From: Cupriavidus numazuensis
GTDB lineage: Bacteria; Pseudomonadota; Gammaproteobacteria; Burkholderiales; Burkholderiaceae
Length of the DNA: 64,000 nt
Direction of reading: 5' to 3'
Assembly: GCF_905397435.1 (NCBI RefSeq)
Contig: NZ_CAJPVI010000012.1
Location: 62,001 to 126,000, forward strand
Shown here piece after piece: positions 1-9,265 of the stretch. The notes under the pieces were generated by a model, which made no database searches, was not told where the DNA came from, and saw nothing but the letters and a program-made list of their open reading frames with translations. Both the position numbers and the translations under genes were made by a program. Every line of letters starts with the position of its first letter. The first letter of the stretch is position 1.

Positions 1-1570
1 GCTCTGGCATGTGCCGGCGATCCTCACCGGCGTGGCGCTGATCCGCGGCGTGGCCCAGTTCGCGTCCGGCTACCTGCTCAGCCTGATCTCGAACCGCGTG
101 CTGCTGAAGATGCGCATGCAGATGTTCGAACGCATGCTGCACGCGCCGGCTCACTTTTATCACCGCAATACTGCGGCGTCGCTGATCAACGCGGTCATCT
201 TCGAAGTCAACCAGGTGCTGTCGATCCTGACGAGCGTGTTCATCACGCTGGTGCGGGACTCGCTGACCGTGGTCGCGCTGCTGATCTACCTGTTCTACAC
301 GAACTGGCGCCTGACGCTGATCGTGTCGGTGATCCTGCCCGTGATCGGCTACCTGATGTCGAAGATCAACCGGCGCCTGCGCCGCCTCAACCGCGATCAC
401 CAGACGCTGACCAACAGCGCCGCGTACGTGGTCGAAGAGGCAGCCGGTGGCTTCAAGGTCGTGAAGCTGCACGGCGGCGAGGCTTACGAGATGAACCGCT
501 TCCGCAACATGGCGGAGCGGCTCAAGAACTACTCGATGCGCATGGCCGTCGCCGGTGGCCTGAACCAGCCCGTGACGGCATTCCTGGCCGCGCTTGCGCT
601 GTCGGTCATCATCACCATCGCTATGATCCAGGCGCAGGGCAACCAGACCACGATCGGTGGCTTCACCGGTTTCGTGATGGCCATGCTGCTGCTGATCTCG
701 CCGCTCAAGCACCTGACCGACATCAACCAGCCGCTCACGCGCGGCCTGACTGCGGCCGAGCTGATCTTCCGGCTGATCGACGAGCCGGTCGAGCCGCAGG
801 ACGGTGGCGTGCGCATCGAACGTGCCAAGGGCGATCTCGTGTTCGAAGGCGTGGGCTTCCGCTACGGCGAAGGCACTCGGCCGGCGCTGGAAGGCATCGA
901 TATCCGCGTACCCGCCGGCGAGGTGGTGGCGCTGGTCGGTCCGTCGGGCAGCGGCAAGACCACGCTGGTCAACCTGGTGCCGCGCTTCTTCGATCCGACC
1001 GATGGCCGCATCCTGCTCGATGGCCATGCCATTGGCGATATCGCGCTGCGCGAACTGCGCAACCAGATCGCCTTCGTGAGCCAGGACGTGGTGCTGTTCA
1101 ACGACACCGTTGCCGCCAACGTGGCCTACGGCGCCCGTTCGGAAGACGAGATCGACATGGCTCGCGTGGAACGTGCGCTGCAGGCCGCCTATCTGACCGA
1201 TGTCGTGAAGAACCTGCCCGAAGGCGTCAACACGAATATCGGCGATAACGGCATGAAGCTTTCCGGCGGCCAGCGCCAGCGTCTGGCGATTGCGCGCGCG
1301 ATCTACAAGGACGCACCGATCCTGATCCTGGACGAGGCGACTTCGGCGCTCGATTCGGAATCCGAACGCCAGGTGCAGGCCGCGCTCGAAGCACTGATGG
1401 TTGGCCGCACGACGCTGGTGATCGCGCACCGCCTGTCGACGATCGAGAACGCCGACCGTATCGTCGTACTCGACCATGGCCGCGTGGCCGAGCATGGCAC
1501 CCACGAGGAACTGCTGGCTGCCAACGGCCTTTACGCGGGCCTGCACCGGATCCAGTTCGCCACGCACTGA
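1..1570 (+). CDS. msbA: MsbA-type lipid A/phospholipid ABC exporter, 5' end outside window
   Basis: Half-size ABC exporter that would flip lipid A core across the inner membrane. The frame is open from base 2, so about 522 residues are present and roughly 70 N-terminal residues including the first membrane helix lie upstream. The membrane part is followed by a full ATPase domain with Walker [10 protein letters not shown], signature LSGGQRQR and Walker B LILDEATS, then an H-loop IAHRLS. The length and domain order fit the MsbA family of about 590 residues. Other half-type multidrug exporters share this plan, so the lipid A assignment is by overall resemblance. Confidence 0.85.
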   Translation, partial: LWHVPAILTGVALIRGVAQFASGYLLSLISNRVLLKMRMQMFERMLHAPAHFYHRNTAASLINAVIFEVNQVLSILTSVFITLVRDSLTVVALLIYLFYTNWRLTLIVSVILPVIGYLMSKINRRLRRLNRDHQTLTNSAAYVVEEAAGGFKVVKLHGGEAYEMNRFRNMAERLKNYSMRMAVAGGLNQPVTAFLAALALSVIITIAMIQAQGNQTTIGGFTGFVMAMLLLISPLKHLTDINQPLTRGLTAAELIFRLIDEPVEPQDGGVRIERAKGDLVFEGVGFRYGEGTRPALEGIDIRVPAGEVVALVGPSGSGKTTLVNLVPRFFDPTDGRILLDGHAIGDIALRELRNQIAFVSQDVVLFNDTVAANVAYGARSEDEIDMARVERALQAAYLTDVVKNLPEGVNTNIGDNGMKLSGGQRQRLAIARAIYKDAPILILDEATSALDSESERQVQAALEALMVGRTTLVIAHRLSTIENADRIVVLDHGRVAEHGTHEELLAANGLYAGLHRIQFATH

Positions 1571-1650
1571 TTCCCTGCCGGGCGGCTGCCGGCTCGCGGG
1601 TTGCGCCTTCGTTACAATGAGGCGACAACAACGACGTGAGTGAGACAGCC

Positions 1651-2241
1651 ATGACCAGCCCGGCCCATCCCATCAGCCGTTACCCCGTTCCCGAACTGGC
1701 GGCGCTGCCCGACGACATCCGGCAGCGCATCCTGGAAGTCCAGGACAAGGCCGGCTTCGCGCCCAACGTCTTCCTGACGCTGGCGCATCGTCCCGACGAG
1801 TTTCGTGCGTTCTTTGCGTATCACGACGCGCTGATGCTCAAGGACGGTGGTCTGACCAAGGGCGAGCGCGAGATGATCGTGGTCGCCACGTCGGCGGCCA
1901 ACCAGTGCCTGTATTGCGTGGTCGCGCATGGCGCGATCCTGCGTATCTACGAAAAGAAGCCCCTGGTCGCTGACCAGGTCGCGGTGAATTACCTCAAAGC
2001 CGACATCCCGCCGCGCCAGCGCGCCATGCTCGATTTCGCACTCAAGGTCTGCAAGGCCTCGCACGAGGTCAACGAGGCGGATTTCGAAGCGCTGCGCGAG
2101 CACGGCTTCACCGACGAAGACGCTTGGGACATCGCCGCCATCACGGCCTTCTTCGGCTTGTCGAACCGCATGGCCAATACCATTGGCATGCGCCCGAACG
2201 ACGAGTTCTTCCTGATGGGCCGCGTGCCCAAGAGCAAGTAA
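1651..2241 (+). CDS. Peroxidase-related AhpD-like (carboxymuconolactone decarboxylase family) protein
   Basis: Protein of 196 residues in the AhpD-like, all-helical peroxidase-related family. The redox motif CLYCVVAH (CxxC followed by His three residues on) is the expected alkylhydroperoxidase active site, so a thiol-based peroxide or reductant-shuttling role is likely. An in-frame GTG at 1636 would add five residues; ATG 1651 is preferred because the conserved part (ISRYPVPELAALP) begins just after it. It follows the lipid A exporter with 80 bases between and may be co-transcribed. The physiological substrate cannot be told from sequence. Confidence 0.8.
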   Translation: MTSPAHPISRYPVPELAALPDDIRQRILEVQDKAGFAPNVFLTLAHRPDEFRAFFAYHDALMLKDGGLTKGEREMIVVATSAANQCLYCVVAHGAILRIYEKKPLVADQVAVNYLKADIPPRQRAMLDFALKVCKASHEVNEADFEALREHGFTDEDAWDIAAITAFFGLSNRMANTIGMRPNDEFFLMGRVPKSK

Positions 2242-2269
2242 GCGCGTCCTTTCCCGCCGAGGTGCGCAA

Positions 2270-2779
2270 TCAGCGAATCTCGGCGCAGTCTCCGTTTCTC
2301 GGATTGAACAGCACCGGCCACGCCTGCTCATAGATGCCAGGCGTGCAGCGCTGCTGGCAATTGGCGTGCGCGAGCGTCACGCGTCGCGGGTCCTGCCAGA
2401 TCAGCAGCTTGCATTGGGTGCCGTCGGTCGCTTCCAGCACGATGTGCGGCGTTTTCTGGACCTGCCTGAAGTCCGCCAGGTCGAACTGGCAGGTACCGCG
2501 CTTCGATACCCACAGCTTCCACTTCAGCGTCTTCACATCGTTCGAGACCACGCGCATCACCGCATCTTCGCGGAAGCCATCATCCTCGGTGCGGCGGCAT
2601 GTGCCGGCCAGGCTGATATCGTGCGCGGCAATCGGTGTGGGGCGGGGCTGCTCGGGGGGCTTTGCTGCAGTTGGTGCTGGCGGGAGTGGCGGGGGAGCCT
2701 GACGGGCGATCGGCAACTGCTCGCAGGCAGTGCACAGGAGCATGGCCATCAAACAGGGGGCCAGGTTCGCGGCTTTCAT
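2270..2779 (-). CDS. Small putative lipoprotein, proline-rich N-terminus, function unknown
   Basis: Protein of 169 residues that I do not recognise. It starts with a hydrophobic signal segment ending in CTAC, a plausible but imperfect lipobox (Cys instead of Leu at -3), followed by a Pro/Ala-rich linker (APPPLPPAPTAAKPPEQPRP). The rest holds six Cys residues spread as possible disulfide pairs, which suggests a folded periplasmic domain. It faces the AhpD-like gene tail to tail. A secreted rather than lipidated protein is equally possible. Confidence 0.65.
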   Translation of the reverse strand: MKAANLAPCLMAMLLCTACEQLPIARQAPPPLPPAPTAAKPPEQPRPTPIAAHDISLAGTCRRTEDDGFREDAVMRVVSNDVKTLKWKLWVSKRGTCQFDLADFRQVQKTPHIVLEATDGTQCKLLIWQDPRRVTLAHANCQQRCTPGIYEQAWPVLFNPRNGDCAEIR

Positions 2780-3143
2780 GCGGGTACCTCACTACGGAAC
2801 GCCTGCGGCATGCGAACTGCCGCCCCGGGGACTTGCGGATCGGATGGCGTTAACTGAGTTATAGCGGATCGCCGCAAACGCGTAGGGCAGCGGGGCTGTT
2901 GCGCGCGTAGGTGGAAACACCAACCAATTGGGGCATGCGGAGTTCATGGCCTTGGCGGATCGCCAGACATCGCCTGCTCTGGCAGACGTTACTGAAAACT
3001 GAGGGAATTTCAGTAACAAAGCCTTCAAGCAGGTCGATACGATAGTCGCTGTTGCCGGATCAGGATAAATCGTCAGTCATTCCTCCGGAGATCTGGCTAC
3101 TGCGCGCTTCGCCCACGCTTTTTCCGGCTATCCCGACAAAGAC
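2780..3143. other. 364-base intergenic region upstream of alanine racemase
   Basis: No convincing gene is seen here. It contains two adjacent inverted repeats (listed separately) and must hold the promoters of the divergent lipoprotein and alanine racemase genes, but no clear -35/-10 pair could be fixed. Confidence 0.5.
2962..3017. promoter_or_regulatory. Two tandem inverted repeats upstream of alr
   Basis: First dyad: GCCAGA (2962-2967), 10-base gap, TCTGGC (2978-2983). Second dyad: GTTACTGAAA (2988-2997), 10-base gap, TTTCAGTAAC (3008-3017), a perfect 10-bp arm. No T-run follows, so a terminator is unlikely. They lie about 130 bases before the alr start and could be an operator pair or a structured leader. 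Confidence 0.5.
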
Positions 3144-4244
3144 ATGCCACGCCCCATCTCCGTCACCGTTCATCGCGCTGCGCTCGCCAACAATCTGGCC
3201 GTAGCGCGGCGTCTCGCTCCCGCCTCGAAAGTCTGGGCCGTCGTCAAGGCCAATGCCTATGGGCACGGCATCGCCCGGGTCTACTCAGCGCTCGCGTCTG
3301 CGGATGGCTTCGCGCTGCTCGATCTGCATGAAGCGGCGCAGTTGCGGGATCTCGGCTGGACCGGACCGATTCTGCTGCTCGAGGGCTTCTTCGACGAAAG
3401 CGACATCGCGCTGCTGGCTTCTCTGCGCCTGACCACGGCGGTGCATGGCGAGGAGCAGTTGCGCATGCTCGAGATCGCGTCGCGCGATGGCCGGCTGCCG
3501 CCACAGTCGCTCGACGTCTGCCTGAAGCTGAACTCCGGCATGAATCGTCTCGGCTTTACCCCCGAGGCGTACGGCGCAGCCTGGTGCCGCCTGAGCGACG
3601 TCGCGGCAGTGAAGTCGGTGACCCACATGAGCCACTTCTCGGACGCCGATACTCAGAAGGGCGTCGCCGAGCAGGCGGCGATATTCCATGCCGTCACACG
3701 TGGTCTGCCCGGTCAGATATCCATTGCCAATTCGGCGACGACCATGCGGCACGCGGATTGCCACGCGGATTGGGTGCGTGCCGGGATCATGCTTTACGGC
3801 GCGGCGCCATCGGGCTGCGCGGCAGACCTGAACGGCACCGGACTGCAGGCCGCTCAGACGCTCACGAGCCGCATACTTGGCGTGCAAGAACTGCTGCCCG
3901 GCCAATCGGTCGGCTATGGGTCGCACTACGTGGCGACGCGCCGCCAGCGTATCGGCATCGTCGCGTGCGGCTATGCCGACGGCTATCCGCGTACAAGTTC
4001 GTCGCATGCGGATCACTTTGCGCCCGTTCGCGTGGGCGACCGGATCACGCGCACGGTCGGGCGCGTATCGATGGACATGCTGGCCGTCGATCTCAGCGAG
4101 TGTTCTGAAGCCAACGTCGGCACGCCGGTCGAACTCTGGGGTCGGCATGTTCCGATCGACGATGTTGCCGCAGCGGCGGGGACGATCGGGTATGAGCTGA
4201 TGTGCGCGGTGGCGCCGCGTGTGCCGGTGGTCGTGGCGGAGTGA
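3144..4244 (+). CDS. alr: Alanine racemase
   Basis: PLP enzyme interconverting L- and D-alanine for peptidoglycan synthesis or D-alanine catabolism, 366 residues as usual for the family. The PLP lysine is K35 in [11 protein letters not shown]; the second domain shows SVGYGSHY with the catalytic Tyr, followed by GYADGYPR, and the C-terminal VSMDMLAVD segment. The start is set by the family N-terminus; no strong ribosome site is visible. It stands alone, with a strong terminator behind it. Whether it is the biosynthetic Alr or the catabolic DadX type cannot be decided, since no dadA is adjacent. Confidence 0.92.
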   Translation: MPRPISVTVHRAALANNLAVARRLAPASKVWAVVKANAYGHGIARVYSALASADGFALLDLHEAAQLRDLGWTGPILLLEGFFDESDIALLASLRLTTAVHGEEQLRMLEIASRDGRLPPQSLDVCLKLNSGMNRLGFTPEAYGAAWCRLSDVAAVKSVTHMSHFSDADTQKGVAEQAAIFHAVTRGLPGQISIANSATTMRHADCHADWVRAGIMLYGAAPSGCAADLNGTGLQAAQTLTSRILGVQELLPGQSVGYGSHYVATRRQRIGIVACGYADGYPRTSSSHADHFAPVRVGDRITRTVGRVSMDMLAVDLSECSEANVGTPVELWGRHVPIDDVAAAAGTIGYELMCAVAPRVPVVVAE

Positions 4245-4264
4245 ACGACAGCGGCATTCAACGA

Positions 4265-4300
4265 AACGGGGCACAGCATGATTGCTGTGCCCCGTTCTGT
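4265..4300. terminator. Bidirectional terminator between alr and the aminotransferase gene
   Basis: Perfect 14-bp stem (4265-4278 with 4283-4296) around a TGAT loop, followed by a T-rich stretch. It lies between two convergent genes and can serve both. Confidence 0.85.
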
Positions 4301-4320
4301 TGTTGCCTGTTACTGGTCAC

Positions 4321-5685
4321 TCAGTCGGTCTGCCGCAGCGCCTCCCCGAGCGCATTGACGAGGTCGTCGATCTCGCGCGGCTCGGCAATGAACGGTGGCG
4401 CAAGCTGGATCGTGTCGCTGCCATAGCGCACATAGAATCCCTTTTCCCAGCAGCGCTGCGCGATTTCGTACGGACGGCGCGCGGGTTCGCCCGGCGCATG
4501 CGCGATCGAGAACCCGGCGGCGAGGCCGATATTGCGGATATCCACGATGTGCGGGCTGCCTTTCAGGCTATGCACGGCCTCTTCGAAGACCGGGGCGAGC
4601 GCACGCACGCGGCCGGCCATGTCTTCGTCGCGCAGCACGTTGAGCGTGGCGATGGCGGCGGCGCATGCCACGGGGTGCGCAGAGTACGTGTAGCCATGCG
4701 GAAATTCGAGCATGTAGTCGGGGCCGCCGGCCTGCATGAAGGTGTCGTAGATATCCTTGCTGGCAATCACGGCGCCGAGCGGTTGCGTGCCATTGGTCAC
4801 CTGCTTGGCGATGTTCATGATGTCCGGCACCACACCGAACGCCTCCGCGGCCGTGGTCGCGCCAACGCGGCCAAAGCCGGTGATGACCTCGTCGAAGATC
4901 AGCAGGATGTCGTGCGCGGTGCAGATGTCGCGCAGGCGCTGCAGATAGCCGGCCGGCGGCACCAGCACGCCGGCCGAGCCTGAGAAGGGCTCCACGATCA
5001 CGGCTGCAATGGTCGACGCATCGTGCAGTGCAATCAGGTCAAGCAGCCGGTCCGCCAGCTCGGCGCCGCTTTGCGGCTGCCCGCGCGTGAAGGCGTTTTC
5101 CGCCAGGTGCGTGTGCGGCAGGAAGTCCGCCTCGACGCCCTGGCCGAACAGCTTGCGGTTCGGAGCCAGGCCGCCGACCGAGATCCCGCCGAAGTTCACG
5201 CCGTGATAAGCCTTCTCGCGGCCAATCAGGCGAGTCTTGCCGGCCTGTCCCTTTGTGCGCCAGTAAGCCCGTGCGATCTTGAGCGAGGTGTCGGCCGCTT
5301 CCGAACCGGAACCGGTGAAGAACACATAGTCGAGCCCGGCAGGCGTCATCTCGCGCAGCTTGTTGGCCAGTTCGAACGACAGCGGGTGCCCGTACTGGAA
5401 CGCCGGCGCATAGTCGAGCTTCGCGATCTGCCGGCTCACGGTGTCGACGATCTCGGGCCGCGCATGGCCGAGACCCGTGCACCACAGACCGGACAACCCG
5501 TCGAAGATCTTGCGGCCCTCGACGTCGGTGTAATACGCGCCCTTGGCTCCGACGATCATGCGCGGATCGGCCTTGAATTTCCGGTTGGCGGTGAATGGCA
5601 TCCAGTGGGCATCGAGCCAGGCCGGGTCGAGGCGGACATCCGGGTTCTGCAGATTACGCGGGTTTGAGACGGGCATGGTTGTCAT
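4321..5685 (-). CDS. Omega-amino acid (beta-alanine):pyruvate aminotransferase
   Basis: Class III PLP aminotransferase of 454 residues. The N-terminus HWMPFTANRKFK and GLSGLWCTGLGHARPEI strongly resemble the beta-alanine/omega-amino acid:pyruvate transaminase group. The PLP lysine is K294 in IAKQVTNG, and FDEVITGFGR precedes it as the cofactor-binding Asp motif. Expected reaction: amino group from beta-alanine or another omega-amine to pyruvate, giving an aldehyde and alanine. It is divergent from a LysR-type gene with an inverted repeat between them, so that protein is its likely regulator. Exact amine specificity is inferred only. Confidence 0.85.
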   Translation of the reverse strand: MTTMPVSNPRNLQNPDVRLDPAWLDAHWMPFTANRKFKADPRMIVGAKGAYYTDVEGRKIFDGLSGLWCTGLGHARPEIVDTVSRQIAKLDYAPAFQYGHPLSFELANKLREMTPAGLDYVFFTGSGSEAADTSLKIARAYWRTKGQAGKTRLIGREKAYHGVNFGGISVGGLAPNRKLFGQGVEADFLPHTHLAENAFTRGQPQSGAELADRLLDLIALHDASTIAAVIVEPFSGSAGVLVPPAGYLQRLRDICTAHDILLIFDEVITGFGRVGATTAAEAFGVVPDIMNIAKQVTNGTQPLGAVIASKDIYDTFMQAGGPDYMLEFPHGYTYSAHPVACAAAIATLNVLRDEDMAGRVRALAPVFEEAVHSLKGSPHIVDIRNIGLAAGFSIAHAPGEPARRPYEIAQRCWEKGFYVRYGSDTIQLAPPFIAEPREIDDLVNALGEALRQTD

Positions 5686-5773
5686 GGCAGGGCGCGCAGC
5701 AAGCGGCTGAGTGGGTCTGTTGCGGATTATTGGTATCGGCGATAGGCTTTTGAATGATCAAATATCAACGTTC

Positions 5774-5793
5774 ACTTGTACGTTTATGCAAGT
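5774..5793. promoter_or_regulatory. Inverted repeat between aminotransferase and LysR gene
   Basis: ACTTG (5774-5778), 10-base gap, CAAGT (5789-5793), inside the 139-base divergent spacer. It overlaps an alternative ATG (5786) of the LysR gene. LysR regulators bind interrupted dyads in such spacers, so this is the best operator candidate. Confidence 0.45.
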
Positions 5794-5824
5794 AACCGGA
5801 AAGCGCCGTGCCCTGCTCGGGCTC

Positions 5825-6721
5825 ATGAGCGATATGGACCTGCGCCTGCTGCGCGTCTTCAAGGCCGTGGTCGAGTGCGGCGGCATGGCGTCGGCCGAGC
5901 GCGAACTGAACATCGGCATCTCGACGATCAGCCGACATATCAAGGACCTGGAGACTCGCCTCGGCCTCACGCTGTGCCGTCGCGGGCGCGCGGGCTTTGC
6001 ACTGACGGCGGAAGGAAGCGGCATCTACGAGCAGACGCTGCGGCTGCTCGCATCGGTCGAATCGTTCCGCAGCAGCGTCGATGACCTTCACGGGCGCCTT
6101 GGTGGAGAACTGAATGTGGCGGTGGTCGACAAGACCGCCACCAACCCGCGCGCGCGGCTGGGCGATGCGATCGCGCGGTTCTCGGAAGTGGCGCCCGAGG
6201 TGGTGCTGAACCTGCATGTCGCGTCGCTGGTGGCGGTGGAACAGGGCGTAATCGATGGGCGCTTCCATGTCGGCATTGCACCGGTCTACCGGCCTGCGCG
6301 CGGCTTCCTCAGCAGTGGCCTGTTTGACGAGACCATGCTGCTCTACTGCGGAGCAGGCCATCCGCTGTTCACCGCGTCGCACGACGGGCTGACATGGCGC
6401 CAGATGCGCAATTACCGCTTTGCCGGCCTCGGCTACAACTCGCCGAACATGGAGCTGGCCCATCGCGAAAAGCTGTCGCGCAAGGCGACGGGATTCGACC
6501 AGGAATCGATCGCGACGCTGATCCTCTCGGGCGCCTATCTCGGCTTCCTGCCCGACCACTATGCGGCGAGCTTCGAAAGCCAGCAGTTGATGCGGCCCGT
6601 CGCGCCCAAGCGCTTCCGCTATGCGTGCCGGTTCACGTCGCTGTTGCGGCGCTCACCGGAGCCTGCGCGCGCCGCATTGCTGTTCCACGAATGCCTGACC
6701 GAGGCTCACAGGACACGTTGA
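5825..6721 (+). CDS. LysR-family transcriptional regulator, divergent from aminotransferase
   Basis: Protein of 298 residues with an N-terminal winged helix-turn-helix (MDLRLLRVFKAVVECGG, then ISTISRHIKDLETRLG) and a C-terminal periplasmic-binding-like effector domain. ATG 5825 was chosen because the DNA-binding domain begins right there; the upstream in-frame ATG 5786 lies within the candidate operator and the ORF's GTG-side extension is not conserved-looking. Probably senses an amine or its metabolite and controls the divergent aminotransferase gene. It converges on the next LysR gene with only 13 bases between. Confidence 0.85.
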   Translation: MSDMDLRLLRVFKAVVECGGMASAERELNIGISTISRHIKDLETRLGLTLCRRGRAGFALTAEGSGIYEQTLRLLASVESFRSSVDDLHGRLGGELNVAVVDKTATNPRARLGDAIARFSEVAPEVVLNLHVASLVAVEQGVIDGRFHVGIAPVYRPARGFLSSGLFDETMLLYCGAGHPLFTASHDGLTWRQMRNYRFAGLGYNSPNMELAHREKLSRKATGFDQESIATLILSGAYLGFLPDHYAASFESQQLMRPVAPKRFRYACRFTSLLRRSPEPARAALLFHECLTEAHRTR

Positions 6722-6734
6722 CTGCAAGGCAGTG

Positions 6735-7703
6735 CTAGCGAGATCCCAGACGCTCCTGAACCGGATAGCGCTGCATGGTGCGCTCCATGCCTTCCAGGAA
6801 CATCCGCTCGGCCGGGTTCATCTTGCGCGCCCGGTGCCAGAGCAGCTGAATGTCGATATCGGCGACGCCCTCGTCGGGCGGCAACCGCCACAGGCGCTGC
6901 TGCAACAGGTCGTCGCGCACGATGTGCTCGGGCAGGCAGCCGATGCCGTAGCCGGCAAAGATCAGCCGCCGTACCTCGTCGAGGCTCGACGAGATCGCAA
7001 TGGTATGGCCCGTGAAGCGATGCTCGTCCCGGAACACACTGATCGGTGACAGGCTTTCGCCCAATTGCTCGGTCGTGAACGACACGAAGTCCTGATCGAG
7101 CAGATCGGCCATCGTCAGGCCCTGGCGACCGAACAAGGGGTGATGCCGCCCGCAGAAGATCGCGTAGCGCTGGCGCAGGAAGCATCGCTGCTCGAGCTTG
7201 TCCTGCGGCGTGCGGCATACGCTGAGGCCGGCCGTTGCCGTCATCTGCAGCAGTGACGAGACGATATCCGACGAACGCATGACCTCGATCTGCAGGTCGA
7301 CGCGCGGATAGCTGCGATGGAATTCGGCAAGGTATTCGTCGTAGACCCAGGAATCCATGCGGCTCACGCTCAGCACGCGGACCGAGCCCGTGATGTCCTC
7401 GCCCTTGTCGGCCAGTTCCGTTTCGAGCTTCGACAGGTGGCCATAGATTTCGCCGGCGATGCGGAACACTTCTTCGCCTGCCGGCGTCGGCTTGAACTGC
7501 TGCCCGCGCCGCTGGATCAGCGAGTGCCCGAGCGTTTCTTCGAGCCGCTTGAGCGCCAGGCTGATCGCGGGCTGGGTCAGGTGCAAGCGTGCCGCGGCGC
7601 GGCTCACGCTGCGCTCCTGCATGATGACCAGGAAGGTCCGCAGCAGATTCCAGTCCAGCCGGTCATTGAGGAAGCGGACCACCTCCGGTTTGTTTCGCGA
7701 CAT
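6735..7703 (-). CDS. LysR-family transcriptional regulator of the acetylpolyamine cluster
   Basis: Protein of 322 residues. Helix-turn-helix DWNLLRTFLVIMQE with SRAAARLHLTQPAISLALKR near the N-terminus, then an effector-binding domain. It is divergent from the MFS-amidohydrolase-aminotransferase-dehydrogenase genes across a 142-base AT-rich spacer, the usual position for a LysR activator of the neighbouring operon. The ligand is unknown; an acetylated amine or aminoaldehyde would fit the neighbours. Confidence 0.87.
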   Translation of the reverse strand: MSRNKPEVVRFLNDRLDWNLLRTFLVIMQERSVSRAAARLHLTQPAISLALKRLEETLGHSLIQRRGQQFKPTPAGEEVFRIAGEIYGHLSKLETELADKGEDITGSVRVLSVSRMDSWVYDEYLAEFHRSYPRVDLQIEVMRSSDIVSSLLQMTATAGLSVCRTPQDKLEQRCFLRQRYAIFCGRHHPLFGRQGLTMADLLDQDFVSFTTEQLGESLSPISVFRDEHRFTGHTIAISSSLDEVRRLIFAGYGIGCLPEHIVRDDLLQQRLWRLPPDEGVADIDIQLLWHRARKMNPAERMFLEGMERTMQRYPVQERLGSR

Positions 7704-7727
7704 CGCGGGCTACCTTCGATACATAAG

Positions 7728-7774
7728 CCAAAATTATGTAGAGAATAATAACTCTAAATTTGATTAATAAAATG
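7728..7774. promoter_or_regulatory. AT-rich divergent control region with LysR-type dyad
   Basis: A strikingly AT-rich stretch in GC-rich DNA between the LysR and MFS genes. It holds the interrupted dyad TAGAG (7739-7743), 8 bases, CTCTA (7752-7756), which contains a T-N11-A arrangement (T7739, A7751) typical of LysR sites. No exact -35/-10 pair could be set with confidence. Confidence 0.5.
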
Positions 7775-7845
7775 GGGCGGGCTATAAAACTGTCACCGCG
7801 GCGCCCGCGCAACGCCGCATCACACAAAACGACAGGAGACACGCG

Positions 7846-9156
7846 ATGCAACACCCACCCCCGGTCACGCACCAGCCGAGGCGCGCCGCCGCTGCAGCCT
7901 TTATCGGCACGGCGATCGAATGGTATGACTTCTACATCTACGCCACGGCTGCAGCGCTGGTGTTCGGCGAATTGTTCTTCCCCTCGACCGATCCGTTCAT
8001 CAGCACGATGGCATCGTTCGGCACGTTTGCCGTGGGTTTCTTCGCCCGTCCGCTGGGCGGCGTGATCTTCGGCCACCTCGGCGACAAGATCGGCCGCAAG
8101 AAGGCGCTCATGACGACGCTCGTGATGATGGGCGTCGCGACCGTCGGGGTCGGGCTGATGCCGACGCAACTTTCCACGCCGTGGGTCGCTCCCGCATTGC
8201 TGATCGTGCTGCGCATCGTCCAGGGCATCTCGGCCGGCGGCGAGTGGGGCGGGGCGGTGCTGATGGCCGGCGAGCACGCGCCAGCCGGCCGCCGCATGTT
8301 CTACGCATCGTTCGCGCAGCTTGGCAGTCCGGCCGGGATGCTGCTGTCGCTGCTGGCGTTCCGCGCCGTGACGTCGCTCGACCACGCCGACTTCATGGCC
8401 TGGGGCTGGCGTGTGCCGTTCCTTGCCAGCGCGCTGCTGCTGGTGGTCGGCATCTTTATTCGCATCAGCGTCGGCGAGTCGCCGGAGTTCGAGCGGGAGA
8501 AGCAACGCCAGCGCACCGTCAAGCTGCCGATTGCCGAGGTGTTCCGCACTGCGCGCGGCCTGGTCCTGCTGTGCATCGGCGCCAACACGCTCGGCATTGC
8601 CGGCGTGTACTTCACCAACACGTTCATGATCTCGTACACGACGCAGTACTTCGGCGTGCCGCGTTCGCTGATCCTCGACTGCCTGTTCGTCGTGGCCGTG
8701 ATCCAGTTCCTGGTGCAGCCGCTGGCCGCCTACTGTGCAGAAAAGATCGGCACGGCGCGCTTCCTGAAGCTCACGGCGCTTGCCGCGATGACCACGCCAT
8801 ACCCGATGTTCCTGCTCGTGCAGTCGGGCGACCGCGTCTCGCTGATCATCGGCATTGCGCTTGCGGTGGTGTGCCTGGCCTCGTTCTATTCGGTGATCGC
8901 CGGCTTCATGACCGATGTGTTCCCGACGCACGTGCGCTACTCCGCGATCTCGCTGTCGTATCACGTGTGCGCCGCGATTGCCGGCGGCCTCACGCCGCTC
9001 GCCGCCACCTGGCTCGCCCATCGCTTCACCGGCCAATGGTGGCCGCTGGCCCTGTTCTTCTCGGGTCTTGCCGTGCTGTCCCTCGTTTGCGTGGTGGCGC
9101 TCGACGCGATGAAGTCGCGCCGCGGCATTACGTTCGAGGCGGTCAGCACGCCCTGA
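7846..9156 (+). CDS. MFS metabolite:H+ symporter (MHS family)
   Basis: Inner-membrane importer of 436 residues with about 12 membrane segments. The first loop holds GHLGDKIGRKKAL, the conserved MFS signature, and the N-terminal IGTAIEWYDFYIYATAAALVF is characteristic of the metabolite:H+ symporter family (ProP, KgtP, ShiA). A GGAG ribosome site lies before ATG 7846. As first gene before the amidohydrolase it probably brings in the acetylated amine or a related cation or acid. Family members carry very different substrates, so specificity rests on context only. Confidence 0.87.
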   Translation: MQHPPPVTHQPRRAAAAAFIGTAIEWYDFYIYATAAALVFGELFFPSTDPFISTMASFGTFAVGFFARPLGGVIFGHLGDKIGRKKALMTTLVMMGVATVGVGLMPTQLSTPWVAPALLIVLRIVQGISAGGEWGGAVLMAGEHAPAGRRMFYASFAQLGSPAGMLLSLLAFRAVTSLDHADFMAWGWRVPFLASALLLVVGIFIRISVGESPEFEREKQRQRTVKLPIAEVFRTARGLVLLCIGANTLGIAGVYFTNTFMISYTTQYFGVPRSLILDCLFVVAVIQFLVQPLAAYCAEKIGTARFLKLTALAAMTTPYPMFLLVQSGDRVSLIIGIALAVVCLASFYSVIAGFMTDVFPTHVRYSAISLSYHVCAAIAGGLTPLAATWLAHRFTGQWWPLALFFSGLAVLSLVCVVALDAMKSRRGITFEAVSTP

Positions 9157-9265
9157 TCCTCAGCGTTTCCTGACTCCCTTTCTTCTTTCCCTGTATGGCG
9201 GGTATGCCAGGCCTTCCTGCGCCCGCCCGCCTGGCTTCCGCAACGACAAGAGACGAATCATCATC

